Part shown: piece after piece, positions 35,113 to 43,728 of the stretch
Numbering within the stretch: position 1 is the first letter of the stretch
Layout: the number at the start of each line of letters is the position of its first letter
Assembly: GCA_020353515.1 (NCBI GenBank)
Contig: CP070695.1
Coordinates: 4,047,632-4,092,190 of the forward strand
Length of the DNA stretch: 44,559 bases
Source of the DNA: Candidatus Heimdallarchaeota archaeon
GTDB lineage: Archaea; Asgardarchaeota; Heimdallarchaeia; Hodarchaeales; Hodarchaeaceae
Direction: 5' to 3'
Notes under the pieces: model-generated
The model's input: the letters and a program-made list of their open reading frames with translations, nothing else
Database searches by the model: none
Told to the model about the DNA's origin: nothing
Translations under genes and position numbers: made by a program

Positions 35113-35526
35113 TTGCCATATGAATATTTTGAGCATCAAGCTGATATTGGTATTCGAGGAAAAGGAAAAACCTTAGCTGAGGCATTTGAGCAAGCTGCTT
35201 TAGCAATGTTTGAGATTATGGTTGAAACAAAAGATCTTAAAATTGATCAACCACAATTAGTTGAAGTAGAAGGTAATGACCTAAATGAATTACTGATAGC
35301 CTGGTTAAGTGAATTACTTTTCCTGAAAGACGTAGAAGGAAAAATGTTTTCAAAATTTACAATAGAAAGCATTGACAAAAATAAACTTGTCGCTAAGATC
35401 TATGGTGAACCCATTGATTCTTCTCGGCATAAATTAAAACTTGAGGTAAAAGCTGCTACATATACACAACTATTCATCGAAAAGAAAGACAATTATTGGA
35501 TTGCACAATGTTTGGTGGATGTTTAA
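35113..35526 (+). CDS. Archease (RtcB activator)
   Basis: Small acidic protein that helps RtcB form its guanylate intermediate so it can turn over. 137 residues, beginning 'YEYFEHQADIGIRGKGKTLAEAFEQAALAMF', the family opening with the conserved acidic residue, and ending 'WIAQCLVDV'. Start is TTG at 35113 with GGAG (35100-35103) nine bases ahead. The stop codon is followed at once by the ATG of rtcB, so the pair is an operon. The 195-base gap before it (34918-35112) shows no gene. Confidence 0.93.
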   Translation: MPYEYFEHQADIGIRGKGKTLAEAFEQAALAMFEIMVETKDLKIDQPQLVEVEGNDLNELLIAWLSELLFLKDVEGKMFSKFTIESIDKNKLVAKIYGEPIDSSRHKLKLEVKAATYTQLFIEKKDNYWIAQCLVDV

Positions 35527-36960
35527 ATGCCCGATCTCTTTAAAAAAATGCCTGATAGGATTAATCTTTGGACGATTGAAAAACAAAGAAAAATGAAAGT
35601 GCCTGCATTCATTTATGGTGATAATGCAATAATAAATGAACTCAGAGCTGATTATAAGCGCGATTGGAGTGCAACACGACAAATAATGAATGTTGCATCA
35701 CTCCCAGGTATCCAAAAAGGAATGCTTGCGATGAGCGATGTTCACCCAGGATATGGGTTTCCCATTGGTGGCGTAGCGGCATTTGATATTGATACAGGGG
35801 TTGTAAGTATGGCAGGTGTTGGTTATGATATCAATTGTGGCGTTAGGACCATGCTTACAAATCTAACAAAAAATGATTTGGAACCAAAGAAGAAAGACAT
35901 AATTTCAGAACTCTTTAATACTGTCCCTGCAGGCTTGGGAAAACCAGGGAAGATTAATTTAGAGATAAATAAAGTAGATGAGTTATTAGTCAATGGTGCA
36001 CCGTATGTAGTGGAAATGGGATATGGAACGGAAGATGATCTTACCCATACAGAGGAGAATGGAGTTATAAAAGGAGCCAACCCCAAAAATGTCAGTTTCA
36101 AGGCAAAAAAAAGACAGTACAACCAAATAGGGACTTTAGGGTCAGGAAATCATTATCTAGAACTTCAAATTGTAGACAAAATCTTTGATGAAGAAGCTGC
36201 AAAGACATATGGCTTGTTTCAGAATCAAGTAATCATTTCTCTTCACTGTGGTTCCCGAGGGCTTGGACATCAAATCGGTACAGATTATTCAACGCAATTA
36301 GTTCGAGCTTCTCAAAAGTATAATTTACCCCTACCTGACAAGGAATTAGGTTCTGCTCCGATTAAAAGCGTTGAAGGGGAACGGTACATCTCTGCAGTGA
36401 ATTGTGGGATAAATGCTGCCTTGGCGAATCGCCAGGTGATAGCTCACCTTGTACGTCAAGCTTTTAAGAAAATTTTTGACGAAGACATCAAACAGCTATA
36501 TGATGTTGGACATAATACTTGTAAATTCGAGGTTCATAATGGAAAAGAAGTTTTAGTCCATCGAAAGGGGTCTACTCGGGCATTCGGGCCTAATCATCCA
36601 CAAGTTCCCAGTAAGTATCGTAAAGTTGGCCAACCTGTGCTTATAGGAGGAACAATGGGGACTTCTTCTTATATTTTAACTGGAACAGAGCTTGGGATGA
36701 AAGAAACTTTTGGTAGTGCGTGTCATGGAGCAGGGAGAAGTATGTCTAGAAAGGCAGCTAAGAAAAAGTATTGGGGAAAAACTGTTGTCCAAGATTTAGC
36801 CCAAAAAGGGATTATGGTTCGAGCTCATAGTTTTGCAGGAGTTGCTGAGGAAGCACCAGGTGCCTATAAGAAGGTAGAGCATGTAGTAAATACAATGCAT
36901 GATGCTGGGGTTGTGAACAAAGTTGTCCAAGTATTACCTATTGGTGTAGTAAAAGGGTAG
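35527..36960 (+). CDS. rtcB: RNA-splicing ligase RtcB
   Basis: Joins RNA 2',3'-cyclic phosphate (3'-phosphate) to 5'-OH ends, completing tRNA splicing. Metal and nucleotide residues are intact: Cys104 in 'GYDINCGVRT', His209 in 'TLGSGNHYLE', His240 in 'ISLHCGSRGLGHQ', His329 in 'DVGHNTCKFE' and the guanylated His400 in 'GSACHGAGRSMSR'. 477 residues with no intein, unlike several archaeal rtcB genes. Transcribed with archease. Confidence 0.97.
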   Translation: MPDLFKKMPDRINLWTIEKQRKMKVPAFIYGDNAIINELRADYKRDWSATRQIMNVASLPGIQKGMLAMSDVHPGYGFPIGGVAAFDIDTGVVSMAGVGYDINCGVRTMLTNLTKNDLEPKKKDIISELFNTVPAGLGKPGKINLEINKVDELLVNGAPYVVEMGYGTEDDLTHTEENGVIKGANPKNVSFKAKKRQYNQIGTLGSGNHYLELQIVDKIFDEEAAKTYGLFQNQVIISLHCGSRGLGHQIGTDYSTQLVRASQKYNLPLPDKELGSAPIKSVEGERYISAVNCGINAALANRQVIAHLVRQAFKKIFDEDIKQLYDVGHNTCKFEVHNGKEVLVHRKGSTRAFGPNHPQVPSKYRKVGQPVLIGGTMGTSSYILTGTELGMKETFGSACHGAGRSMSRKAAKKKYWGKTVVQDLAQKGIMVRAHSFAGVAEEAPGAYKKVEHVVNTMHDAGVVNKVVQVLPIGVVKG

Positions 36961-36990
36961 AAAGGGCATTTAAGGCTAAAAGATTATTCT

Positions 36991-37653
36991 TCATTCTTTT
37001 GAGGGGATTTCAACTTTACAACTAACGCCTTGTGCAAATTCTTCAGCCATCGCTCGATCTCCAACAATGGTTCCAAAGTGCATAGGAATGGCTAACTTTG
37101 GATTTAATACTTTAGCTGCCTCAATAGCTTCTTTAGCTTTCATTACGTAAGTACCACTCACAGGGATGAGAGCAATGTCTGGATGAATGTCAGCCATTTC
37201 TGGAATATTATCCGAGTCACCAACATGATAGATTCGTTGCCCTTCCATTTCAAACACTACTCCGATTTTCATATCTTCTTTGGGGTGAAAGGGTACTCCT
37301 GGTTCACGAAATTTATTAATGTTATAAGCTGGAACAAATTCAAAGTTAATAGAGGCAATGGTTTGTGTTTCCGAAGGACTGACATAATGAACAGTCTTAC
37401 AATCTAGTTGATCTAGAGTTTCCCGAGCCATGGGGATCCCGATAACTTCTGTTTTTGTTGAGGACACAAATTTCTTTAAATCATCGATATTACAATGATC
37501 AAAATGCTCGTGTGTGCTTACAAGGACATCAACAGGATCAAAATCTCCCTCAACTTGAAATGGATCAATACATACTGTTTTACCAGAACGATCTGTAATA
37601 AGAAAGCCATCATGACCTAACCAACGAAAAGTAATTCCTTCAAATTCAATCAA
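36991..37653 (-). CDS. UlaG-like metallo-beta-lactamase-fold hydrolase
   Basis: Metal-dependent hydrolase of the MBL fold. 'STHEHFDHCNI' is the H-x-H-x-D-H zinc motif; 'YHVGDSDNIPE' supplies the bridging Asp and 'AIPMHFGT' the last histidine, all as in the UlaG/YtnP-like branch ('L-ascorbate metabolism protein UlaG' in many annotations, without evidence for ascorbate). The frame is open to 37677, but TTG at 37653 is preferred: GGTGAT stands just ahead and residues 'IEFEGITFRWLGHDGF' are the normal start. Single gene, divergent from the nucleotidyltransferase. Substrate unknown. Confidence 0.85.
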   Translation of the reverse strand: MIEFEGITFRWLGHDGFLITDRSGKTVCIDPFQVEGDFDPVDVLVSTHEHFDHCNIDDLKKFVSSTKTEVIGIPMARETLDQLDCKTVHYVSPSETQTIASINFEFVPAYNINKFREPGVPFHPKEDMKIGVVFEMEGQRIYHVGDSDNIPEMADIHPDIALIPVSGTYVMKAKEAIEAAKVLNPKLAIPMHFGTIVGDRAMAEEFAQGVSCKVEIPSKE

Positions 37654-37758
37654 TAAGATCACCACCAATTTCTTCAAATACTAATTTAAGAATTTTTCCA
37701 CCAATATTTCCATTATTGCGAAATTAATTTAGTATGATCAGTGGGGAAATAATGTAGC

Positions 37759-38589
37759 ATGGATAGGCATTTATTTTTTGAATATCTGAATTCTATAACA
37801 GCTTTTCTTGAGAGTAATTATCGAGATAATTTAATTTCAATTGTCTTATTTGGGTCATTAGTAAATAGAAACGTGCGAATTACTATTTCGACTGATGCGG
37901 ATCTACTAGTAATTCTTCATGATTCATGCACTTCGAGAGATTTTAAAAGAATCAAAAGGAATCTTATCGAAATAGAAAGCAGTTTATTACCTCATTTGAG
38001 TGCTCATGAATCTCTATTCATTAGAAGCTTACAAAGTGCTACTGGAATGTTTTGTAATTTTTTCATTTGTCGATTCTCTGATTTTAAGAGACGTAATTTT
38101 AATCGGGTTTTTAATGTTAATTCATTCATGGGAGCACTCCTTGCTCCTCAAAATTCTGTTTGGTTGTCATTGTTAAGTCAACATCGTATTCTTTGGGGAG
38201 AAAACGTGTTCAGAGAATGGGAAACGTTTCCCATCATAACAAAATATGATTTACTTCGTTCATTCCTGATGAACTGTTTACTGGCATTGGGAGCTTTATT
38301 TTTGTATCCTCTTCATCCTCAGATAACAAAATTTTCAATGGAAGCGATGAAATGGTCTCTTTTTACTTGGAAAAATATCTATTCCGATCCCTCATTACCG
38401 CTAAACGAGATCATTACAAGATTTGTGGTTTATACATCAGAATTAGAACAACGCGCTCTTCATGATTTTGTTGAGTATCGAAAGCATAAGAAACCAAGTA
38501 AATTTTTCCCACTTCTAGCATGGATTTTTGCTTTTCAGCTTCATAGATCTATATTTCAAACTATGGCTGAAAAATCTCTGGAGTTCTAG
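37759..38589 (+). CDS. Nucleotidyltransferase-fold protein
   Basis: Polymerase-beta-type nucleotidyltransferase domain at residues 20-60: 'SIVLFGSLVNRNVRI' followed by 'STDADLLVIL', the G-S and D-x-D pattern that binds metal and nucleotide. The rest (100-276) is helical with a conserved-looking aromatic-rich end. No HEPN partner gene is adjacent, so a MNT-HEPN toxin-antitoxin pair is not shown. The 3' end overlaps the convergent aspS by 29 bases. Function unknown; an adenylyl- or uridylyl-transferase is the broad guess. Confidence 0.7.
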   Translation: MDRHLFFEYLNSITAFLESNYRDNLISIVLFGSLVNRNVRITISTDADLLVILHDSCTSRDFKRIKRNLIEIESSLLPHLSAHESLFIRSLQSATGMFCNFFICRFSDFKRRNFNRVFNVNSFMGALLAPQNSVWLSLLSQHRILWGENVFREWETFPIITKYDLLRSFLMNCLLALGALFLYPLHPQITKFSMEAMKWSLFTWKNIYSDPSLPLNEIITRFVVYTSELEQRALHDFVEYRKHKKPSKFFPLLAWIFAFQLHRSIFQTMAEKSLEF

Positions 38590-39889
38590 GAAACATACAC
38601 GCTTCTCGTATATGATCCAGATTTGCTATCCATCGAATTAATCGTTCAAAACCCAGTCCAAAACCTGCATGGGGAGGCATACCATATTTAAACATACGGA
38701 GATACCAATTGAAATTGTCTAAGTCATATCCCTGTTTAATAATTCGATTTTTTAATATTTTATAATCTGAGACACGTTGTCCACCACTTGAAAGTTCTCC
38801 GAATCCCTCTGGAGCCATCAAATCCAATGAATGGGTGATTCCAGGTTTTTGAGGGTCAGTCGCGTAATACATACCTCGTAGATGAGTTGGAAATTCCGTT
38901 ATGAAAAAAGGTTCTTGAAATGCCTTTGATAAAGCTGTTTCTTCTGGGGCACCAAAATCCTCTTGCGGCTCTGTTTCAACACCTAATTCATGTACTAATG
39001 ATTTTGCTTCAGCGAAAGGTAATCGTTTAAATGGTTTTGAAGGTAGAGTTATTTTTCGGTTCAATAATTCTAATTGAGTTGCTCCATCTTTTGTGACTTG
39101 TTTTAGGACAGAAATTACTAGATCCTCTTGAACTTGCATGATCTCTTCGTCAGTAGCAAAAGCAATTTCGTTTTCGATTTGGTAGAACTCATTAATATGT
39201 TTAGGTGTATGAGATTTCTCTGCGCGCCAAGAAGGAATGATCCCAAATATTTTTTCGTGACAGGCGAGAGCAGCTTGCTTATAAAATTGACAGCTCTGAG
39301 CCAGAACAGCAGGATGTCCAAAATAATCTACTGAAAACATTTCAGCTCCCCCTTCAGTAGAAGCTGTTAAAATAAGAGGTGTGAAGATTTCAATGAAACC
39401 TTTCCTCAAAAAAAATACCCTCGTTGAAGCAGCAATGAGATTTTTTAGCTCCATAACAGCAATGATTTCTGGGTCTCTAATTGAAAGCTCCCGATATTTG
39501 AAAACAGTATCAATATCCATTTGCGTTTTCATTTTTGTCAAATCAATTGGGAATTTTGGAGCAGCCAAAGAGTGAGTATGAATCATTGATGGAATCAATT
39601 CAGCACTTAGTTTCGAGCGGGGATCAGCTTTAACAGTACCTTTGATGGAAACAACTGACTCAAGAGATAACCCTTTGCAGGTTTCCCAGACCTGAGGCTC
39701 AGTTTTGTTCTTGTGTAGTGTTACTTGACAAATTCCTTGAGTATCTCGAATTGTCAGAAAAATCAACCGACCCTTATCTCGAATTTGCTGTACCCACCCT
39801 CCTATTAGCACTTTTATTCCATCATTATTGCTGTTGACATCACGACAGCTGTGTGTTCGCATTTCTGGATTAACTGCGTAAATCATCAT
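38561..39889 (-). CDS. aspS: Aspartyl-tRNA synthetase (archaeal type)
   Basis: Class II synthetase that charges tRNA with aspartate. The N-terminal OB-fold anticodon-binding domain contains 'VLIGGWVQQIRDKGRLIFLTIRD'-type segments; motif 2 is 'SWRAEKSHTPKHINEF' and motif 3 'GFGLGFERLIRWI'. The amino-acid pocket has 'LAQSCQFYKQ', whose lysine is the aspartate-binding residue; asparaginyl enzymes have Leu-Glu there, so AspRS is favoured. GAGGA precedes the ATG at 39889. Whether it is non-discriminating (also charging tRNA-Asn) cannot be told here; no gat genes are present in the window. Length 442 residues is normal. Confidence 0.93.
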   Translation of the reverse strand: MMIYAVNPEMRTHSCRDVNSNNDGIKVLIGGWVQQIRDKGRLIFLTIRDTQGICQVTLHKNKTEPQVWETCKGLSLESVVSIKGTVKADPRSKLSAELIPSMIHTHSLAAPKFPIDLTKMKTQMDIDTVFKYRELSIRDPEIIAVMELKNLIAASTRVFFLRKGFIEIFTPLILTASTEGGAEMFSVDYFGHPAVLAQSCQFYKQAALACHEKIFGIIPSWRAEKSHTPKHINEFYQIENEIAFATDEEIMQVQEDLVISVLKQVTKDGATQLELLNRKITLPSKPFKRLPFAEAKSLVHELGVETEPQEDFGAPEETALSKAFQEPFFITEFPTHLRGMYYATDPQKPGITHSLDLMAPEGFGELSSGGQRVSDYKILKNRIIKQGYDLDNFNWYLRMFKYGMPPHAGFGLGFERLIRWIANLDHIREACMFPRTPEIFQP

Positions 39890-39994
39890 AATATTCCTCG
39901 TTGTTTCGCTTGCATTCGGATTTTCCTATTAATTTAATGGCTATCAAAACAGATGTTTCACTAATTCCTGCAATAACAGTTCAGCTTTGAAAAC

Positions 39995-40001
39995 TATATA
40001 A
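39995..40001 (+). promoter_or_regulatory. TATA box ahead of a small reading frame
   Basis: TATATAA on the plus strand between the divergent aspS and the 3' flank of the large membrane protein gene. Spacing predicts transcription from about 40020-40026, exactly where a 57-codon frame begins at TTG 40022. This is the only evidence for a plus-strand transcript in this gap. Confidence 0.4.
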
Positions 40002-40021
40002 GACTGAATATTCCATATGGA

Positions 40022-40195
40022 TTGAAACATTACATTGATTTAATCCAAAAGGAATCTACTCGTTTAGCTCAACATAAAGAACGTATCCAGCTATTCTTTC
40101 AAGCTGACCGACTTCTTTCTCCCGAGGATAAGGGGAAATTACTTCAGCAATACAGTAGAAAGGCGGTGTTAACTATTGAGTCTGTCGAAAGTTAG
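40022..40195 (+). CDS. Possible small protein (57 residues)
   Basis: TTG-initiated frame of 57 codons ending TAG at 40193-40195. The product is charged and helix-like ('IDLIQKESTRLAQHKERIQLF', then 'LLSPEDKGKLLQQY'), lacks cysteines and matches no family I know. It has no Shine-Dalgarno but a TATA box 21 bases upstream suggests a leaderless message. It fills half of an otherwise gene-free 366-base gap (39890-40255). Leaderless initiation at TTG is uncommon, so a noncoding RNA or chance frame cannot be excluded. Confidence 0.4.
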   Translation: MKHYIDLIQKESTRLAQHKERIQLFFQADRLLSPEDKGKLLQQYSRKAVLTIESVES

Positions 40196-40255
40196 AATGA
40201 AAAATGATTAACCAGAAAAAAGAAAAAAAGAGAGAGAGGAGATTCGATTTATTCA

Positions 40256-42538
40256 TTAGCCACCAAAGATCTGCGTGAATCCAACAGCATCCATTTGATC
40301 AAACAAATCGTTGATTAATTCAGCGCTTGCTTCTTGTGCCAGAAATGCTGTTGCTGCTTTCAAGGTGTTAATAGCATCTTTAGCACCAGTGGCGAGTCCG
40401 GCTATGGATTTTACAGTCGCATTAAGTCCACTATCAGGATCTTCAGGTGGCCAAGGATAATGTAAGGTATTTTTCCATGCAACAGTGATAGCAGGCGATA
40501 TTACTGAAGTGAATCCTATTTCGTCAAATCCATCAGTTGCATTTTCTATTGCATAATCCATGTATGCTATAGATTTATCAATATTTGGATCGACACTGAA
40601 ACTTTCAAAAAATATTGTACCATTATCTCCTGCAGCAAGTCTAATCGCATTATATGTCGAATTAAATAAGTTTAATCCTTCAGTAAAAGAGTAGGCAGAA
40701 AGTAATGTAAAATCTAATGCTGTTAAGAGGTGGGAAATTTCTGTAACGTTTGTTTCAAACTGTTCAAGCATACTCCCGAAGTCAATTAACATTGGTTTAA
40801 GGGACCCATCAATAATCTCACCATATGATTTATCGTTAAAGCTATCACTTAATTCCGTGGCGTTACCAATATTGTATCTAGCTCCAGCGAAAGTTATTCG
40901 AGCATTAGTTGCTTCACTTGAAAGGTTATTCAAATCTTCACTGATTGTAAGGAGATCGTCACTACCAAAATCAATAGCATTGAGCGCCACAACGATATCT
41001 TCAATCTCCATGTAACATTCCGTACCATTGGTTGCTGCTTTAGCAAAGTATGTTAGAAGCTCGGTCATATCAGCGATGATTTCAACTGTTCCCCAAAATG
41101 GTAAAACAGAATCTGGATCAAGATCAGAAGTATCAATTCCTCTTAGAGTATCATTTGCGTCAGATAAGTCATTAGAAGCATCACCCATCCATTGATGAGC
41201 GCCTTCGAAATCAGAATCACCCAAATCTTCCACAGCGAGGATTGTTTTATAAGTAGCATTCAAGAAATCAACAGCCGCCTCTGCAACATAGAGGATTAAT
41301 CCATAACCTATTTGAGATTCTTCTATAAAAGCGGTGACATCTCCAAATCCCCCTTCTCCAGTGAAAACTTCGTCAACGATGTCTATTGCTGATTCCAATG
41401 CTTCTTCTACTCCTTCTCTAGAATCATCAAAATAATCTATTGCGGTGGAAATATTTTCTAATCCAGCATTGAATTCAGGGTCATAAGTAGCCTCTGTTAT
41501 AGAAGTAGAGCCCCCAAAGCCTCCACCTATATCAGATTCTCCCAGTATTGAGAAAGTTCGATCGAATCCATCTGTTAAATAATAATACCCGAGTATGAGG
41601 TTAGGTGCTTCTTCTGCAACAATAGCAAGAATATCTGCAATATCTAATAACATGTCCAACTTCTCTACATTAATACCTTCCATTTGGACGAGGTCTGGGA
41701 GAAGTTGCATGAGAATTCTAGTATAAAAGTTGCCTTGGACATGATCAAATTTGTATGCAGAACGTGTGAACCATTCAGAAGCTCTTTGACATGCCTCAGT
41801 TAACTGTTTAAGTACTGTTTGATTTCCTAGATCGAATGGAATTTCAGCTTGAGCGCCACCTCCACCTGGCACTCCCAGTTCACCTCCAAAAGCACTGTAT
41901 AATTCTCCTGTTCCAGCTACTAGGGAGACTCCACCATCCGCAAAATTAGCAATTCCATGATATGCTAAGGGGACGGTAAGAAGGATAATGATCGTGAATA
42001 CAGCTGCAATGGGTTTTACAATGACAGAGAGTATTGAAAGTTCGCCTTTTTTAGTCCAGATTCCTGTGGCTAATGTGGAGAGGAAAAATCCCAAGAAAAG
42101 AGCCATAATCTCTAAGATGACCAAATCAGCAATGATAGCGATTTGAACAATCGTATTCATTAGACCTGCATATTCAGGTGGTATTAAGTCACTTTTAGCG
42201 AGTGATGTTAATGGGCCTGCAAGTTCTGAGAGCAAACCATAAGGGTTAACAAACCAACCACCTGTAAATGTAGAAGCAAAGAATAGAACAACCCATGAGA
42301 TAGGTGCAGCAATGATGCTTAAGAGTCCCAACAGTTTTGAGCGTGTTAAGATTCCAGTAAGGCAGAAGGCAATTGCTACAACAATTAGCTCTAGTTGAAG
42401 TAAAAGTGCGTTTTTTTGAGCACCTAGAATTGCGAAAACAAGAGCAATAATGATAGGTGCAATAACAGCGGCTACAAACCCCATCCAAAGAGGTAGGGCT
42501 TTTATAGTCCGTAAATCATCTGACTCAGCTTCAAACAT
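40256..42538 (-). CDS. Large membrane protein with long extracytoplasmic helical domain
   Basis: 760 residues, no family recognised. The first 200 residues contain about five hydrophobic segments ('GFVAAVIAPIIIALVFAIL', 'LIVVAIAFCLTGIL', 'LSIIAAPISWVVLFFAS', 'ILEIMALFLGFFLSTLA', 'AVFTIIILLTVPLAY'). Residues about 205-760 are soluble, very acidic and helical, with around ten N-x-S/T glycosylation sequons, so this part is probably outside the cell. A glycine-rich stretch ('GGELGVPGGGG') joins the two. No C-terminal anchor. Start ATG at 42538 with no strong Shine-Dalgarno. It stands alone. A surface sensor, adhesin-like or envelope-organising role are guesses only. Confidence 0.7.
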   Translation of the reverse strand: MFEAESDDLRTIKALPLWMGFVAAVIAPIIIALVFAILGAQKNALLLQLELIVVAIAFCLTGILTRSKLLGLLSIIAAPISWVVLFFASTFTGGWFVNPYGLLSELAGPLTSLAKSDLIPPEYAGLMNTIVQIAIIADLVILEIMALFLGFFLSTLATGIWTKKGELSILSVIVKPIAAVFTIIILLTVPLAYHGIANFADGGVSLVAGTGELYSAFGGELGVPGGGGAQAEIPFDLGNQTVLKQLTEACQRASEWFTRSAYKFDHVQGNFYTRILMQLLPDLVQMEGINVEKLDMLLDIADILAIVAEEAPNLILGYYYLTDGFDRTFSILGESDIGGGFGGSTSITEATYDPEFNAGLENISTAIDYFDDSREGVEEALESAIDIVDEVFTGEGGFGDVTAFIEESQIGYGLILYVAEAAVDFLNATYKTILAVEDLGDSDFEGAHQWMGDASNDLSDANDTLRGIDTSDLDPDSVLPFWGTVEIIADMTELLTYFAKAATNGTECYMEIEDIVVALNAIDFGSDDLLTISEDLNNLSSEATNARITFAGARYNIGNATELSDSFNDKSYGEIIDGSLKPMLIDFGSMLEQFETNVTEISHLLTALDFTLLSAYSFTEGLNLFNSTYNAIRLAAGDNGTIFFESFSVDPNIDKSIAYMDYAIENATDGFDEIGFTSVISPAITVAWKNTLHYPWPPEDPDSGLNATVKSIAGLATGAKDAINTLKAATAFLAQEASAELINDLFDQMDAVGFTQIFGG

Positions 42539-42745
42539 ATTTTATCACTTAAATAAAGTTCTTTAATAATATGATTCCGTTGTTCTTATGCTGCTTATTA
42601 AAATTAACTTTTTGAATACTTGAAAAAACGGAAAAATTTCCTAATCGGAAAAATATGTATATCTAAAGGGAATGATTTCTGAAATATTGTTCCAGAGTCT
42701 AATTATTTTTAGAGTATTTGGACGCTGTACTCATTCGAGGAATGT

Positions 42746-43633
42746 TCAAAGTAATAATATAATCAAACAGATGAATAAGGTAACAATTAGTGCTGAACTC
42801 AGATTTACAAAATCATTATTGATCTGCTGAATTCCACGGTGTAATATTGTTTCATTCCCACATCTTTTGTGGGGATTTGTTTCAGTTTCTTTTTTACAGT
42901 CATTACAATAATAAATCCCTTGAATAGCAGCACCTTCAATTGAGTCGATTATAGATCCTAGAAAGCCCCCGATTGCAATAAGAAAGAAAAAAATTATCGT
43001 TTCAATGGACAGTAGAGAGGTGATGATAGCAAAAAGTAAGTAAACTGCTGCTATAAGGCTTGCTCCTAAAAGAGATGCACAGGATCCATAAAATGTTATC
43101 CCTCCGCTCGTACCCGGATCAACTTTTTGTCGAATATTTGTTACAAGCCTGGGAGGGCTTTTTGAAAGGATACCTATTTCTGTTGCCCATGTATCTGCTG
43201 TATGAACTGCAAAAGCTGCAAAAACACCAATAAAAAAAGGATCGAAAGGATTATGGGGATTCATATGAGATTTAGCTAAATTAGGGAGAAGTTCAAATAA
43301 AAAATAACCAAAAGCGAATAAAAATGGGATAATACCGTTTGCAGTGACTTGTATCGCATCACGCTTTGTAGATCCTTTAGCAAAATCAGAAGTTATACTT
43401 GATTTTTCTTTGGCCTTCATTTTCGTTAATATTGACGAGCTAAAGAAGAATATACAGAGTACAACCCAAAAAAAAGGTTGGATGATAAATAATGAAATAC
43501 CTAGTGAAGCTGCTGATAGGATTCCAAAAGGAACTGTGAGGTATTGTTTTTTTAGGATTATGAATAGTAAGGGGAGATTGAAAATAATGGAGAGGGGAAC
43601 CATGACTATCAAATAAGATAATAGTGAAGTCAA
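42746..43633 (-). CDS. DUF92/TMEM19 family membrane protein (phytyl-phosphate-kinase-like)
   Basis: Integral membrane protein, 295 residues with about six to seven hydrophobic segments. The family blocks are 'KRDAIQVTANG', 'HTADTWATEIGILS', 'VDPGTSGGITFYGS' and 'GSIIDSIEGAAIQG', followed by a cysteine cluster ('YYCNDCKK' ... 'KRCGNE') and 'INNDFVNLSSALI'. The plant relative VTE6 phosphorylates phytyl phosphate, so an isoprenoid-phosphate kinase is a reasonable inference for an organism that makes isoprenoid lipids. Start at 43633. The 207-base gap upstream of the large membrane protein gene (42539-42745) shows only a direct CGGAAAAAT repeat near 42629-42656. Confidence 0.82.
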   Translation of the reverse strand: MTSLLSYLIVMVPLSIIFNLPLLFIILKKQYLTVPFGILSAASLGISLFIIQPFFWVVLCIFFFSSSILTKMKAKEKSSITSDFAKGSTKRDAIQVTANGIIPFLFAFGYFLFELLPNLAKSHMNPHNPFDPFFIGVFAAFAVHTADTWATEIGILSKSPPRLVTNIRQKVDPGTSGGITFYGSCASLLGASLIAAVYLLFAIITSLLSIETIIFFFLIAIGGFLGSIIDSIEGAAIQGIYYCNDCKKETETNPHKRCGNETILHRGIQQINNDFVNLSSALIVTLFICLIILLL

Positions 43634-43728
43634 TTGGAACCACCGTATTTGAGCTGGAAATTGTACTATTCTAATGGTAAAGGTTGATTATATTAGATTT
43701 AGTGAATACGCAGATAAGTAAAAAAGGT

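Noticed and set aside
37759..38589. Considered an MNT-HEPN toxin-antitoxin pair
   Set aside because: The nucleotidyltransferase is larger than MNT antitoxins and has no adjacent HEPN gene; the HEPN-like domain at 3615-4784 is more than 30 kb away.
38561..39889. Considered asparaginyl-tRNA synthetase
   Set aside because: The pocket segment has Y-K-Q, with the lysine that binds aspartate, rather than Y-L-E of asparaginyl enzymes.
42629..42656. Two copies of CGGAAAAAT in the gap between the two membrane protein genes
   Set aside because: Only two short copies in an A-rich gap; could be chance and no array or element is formed.
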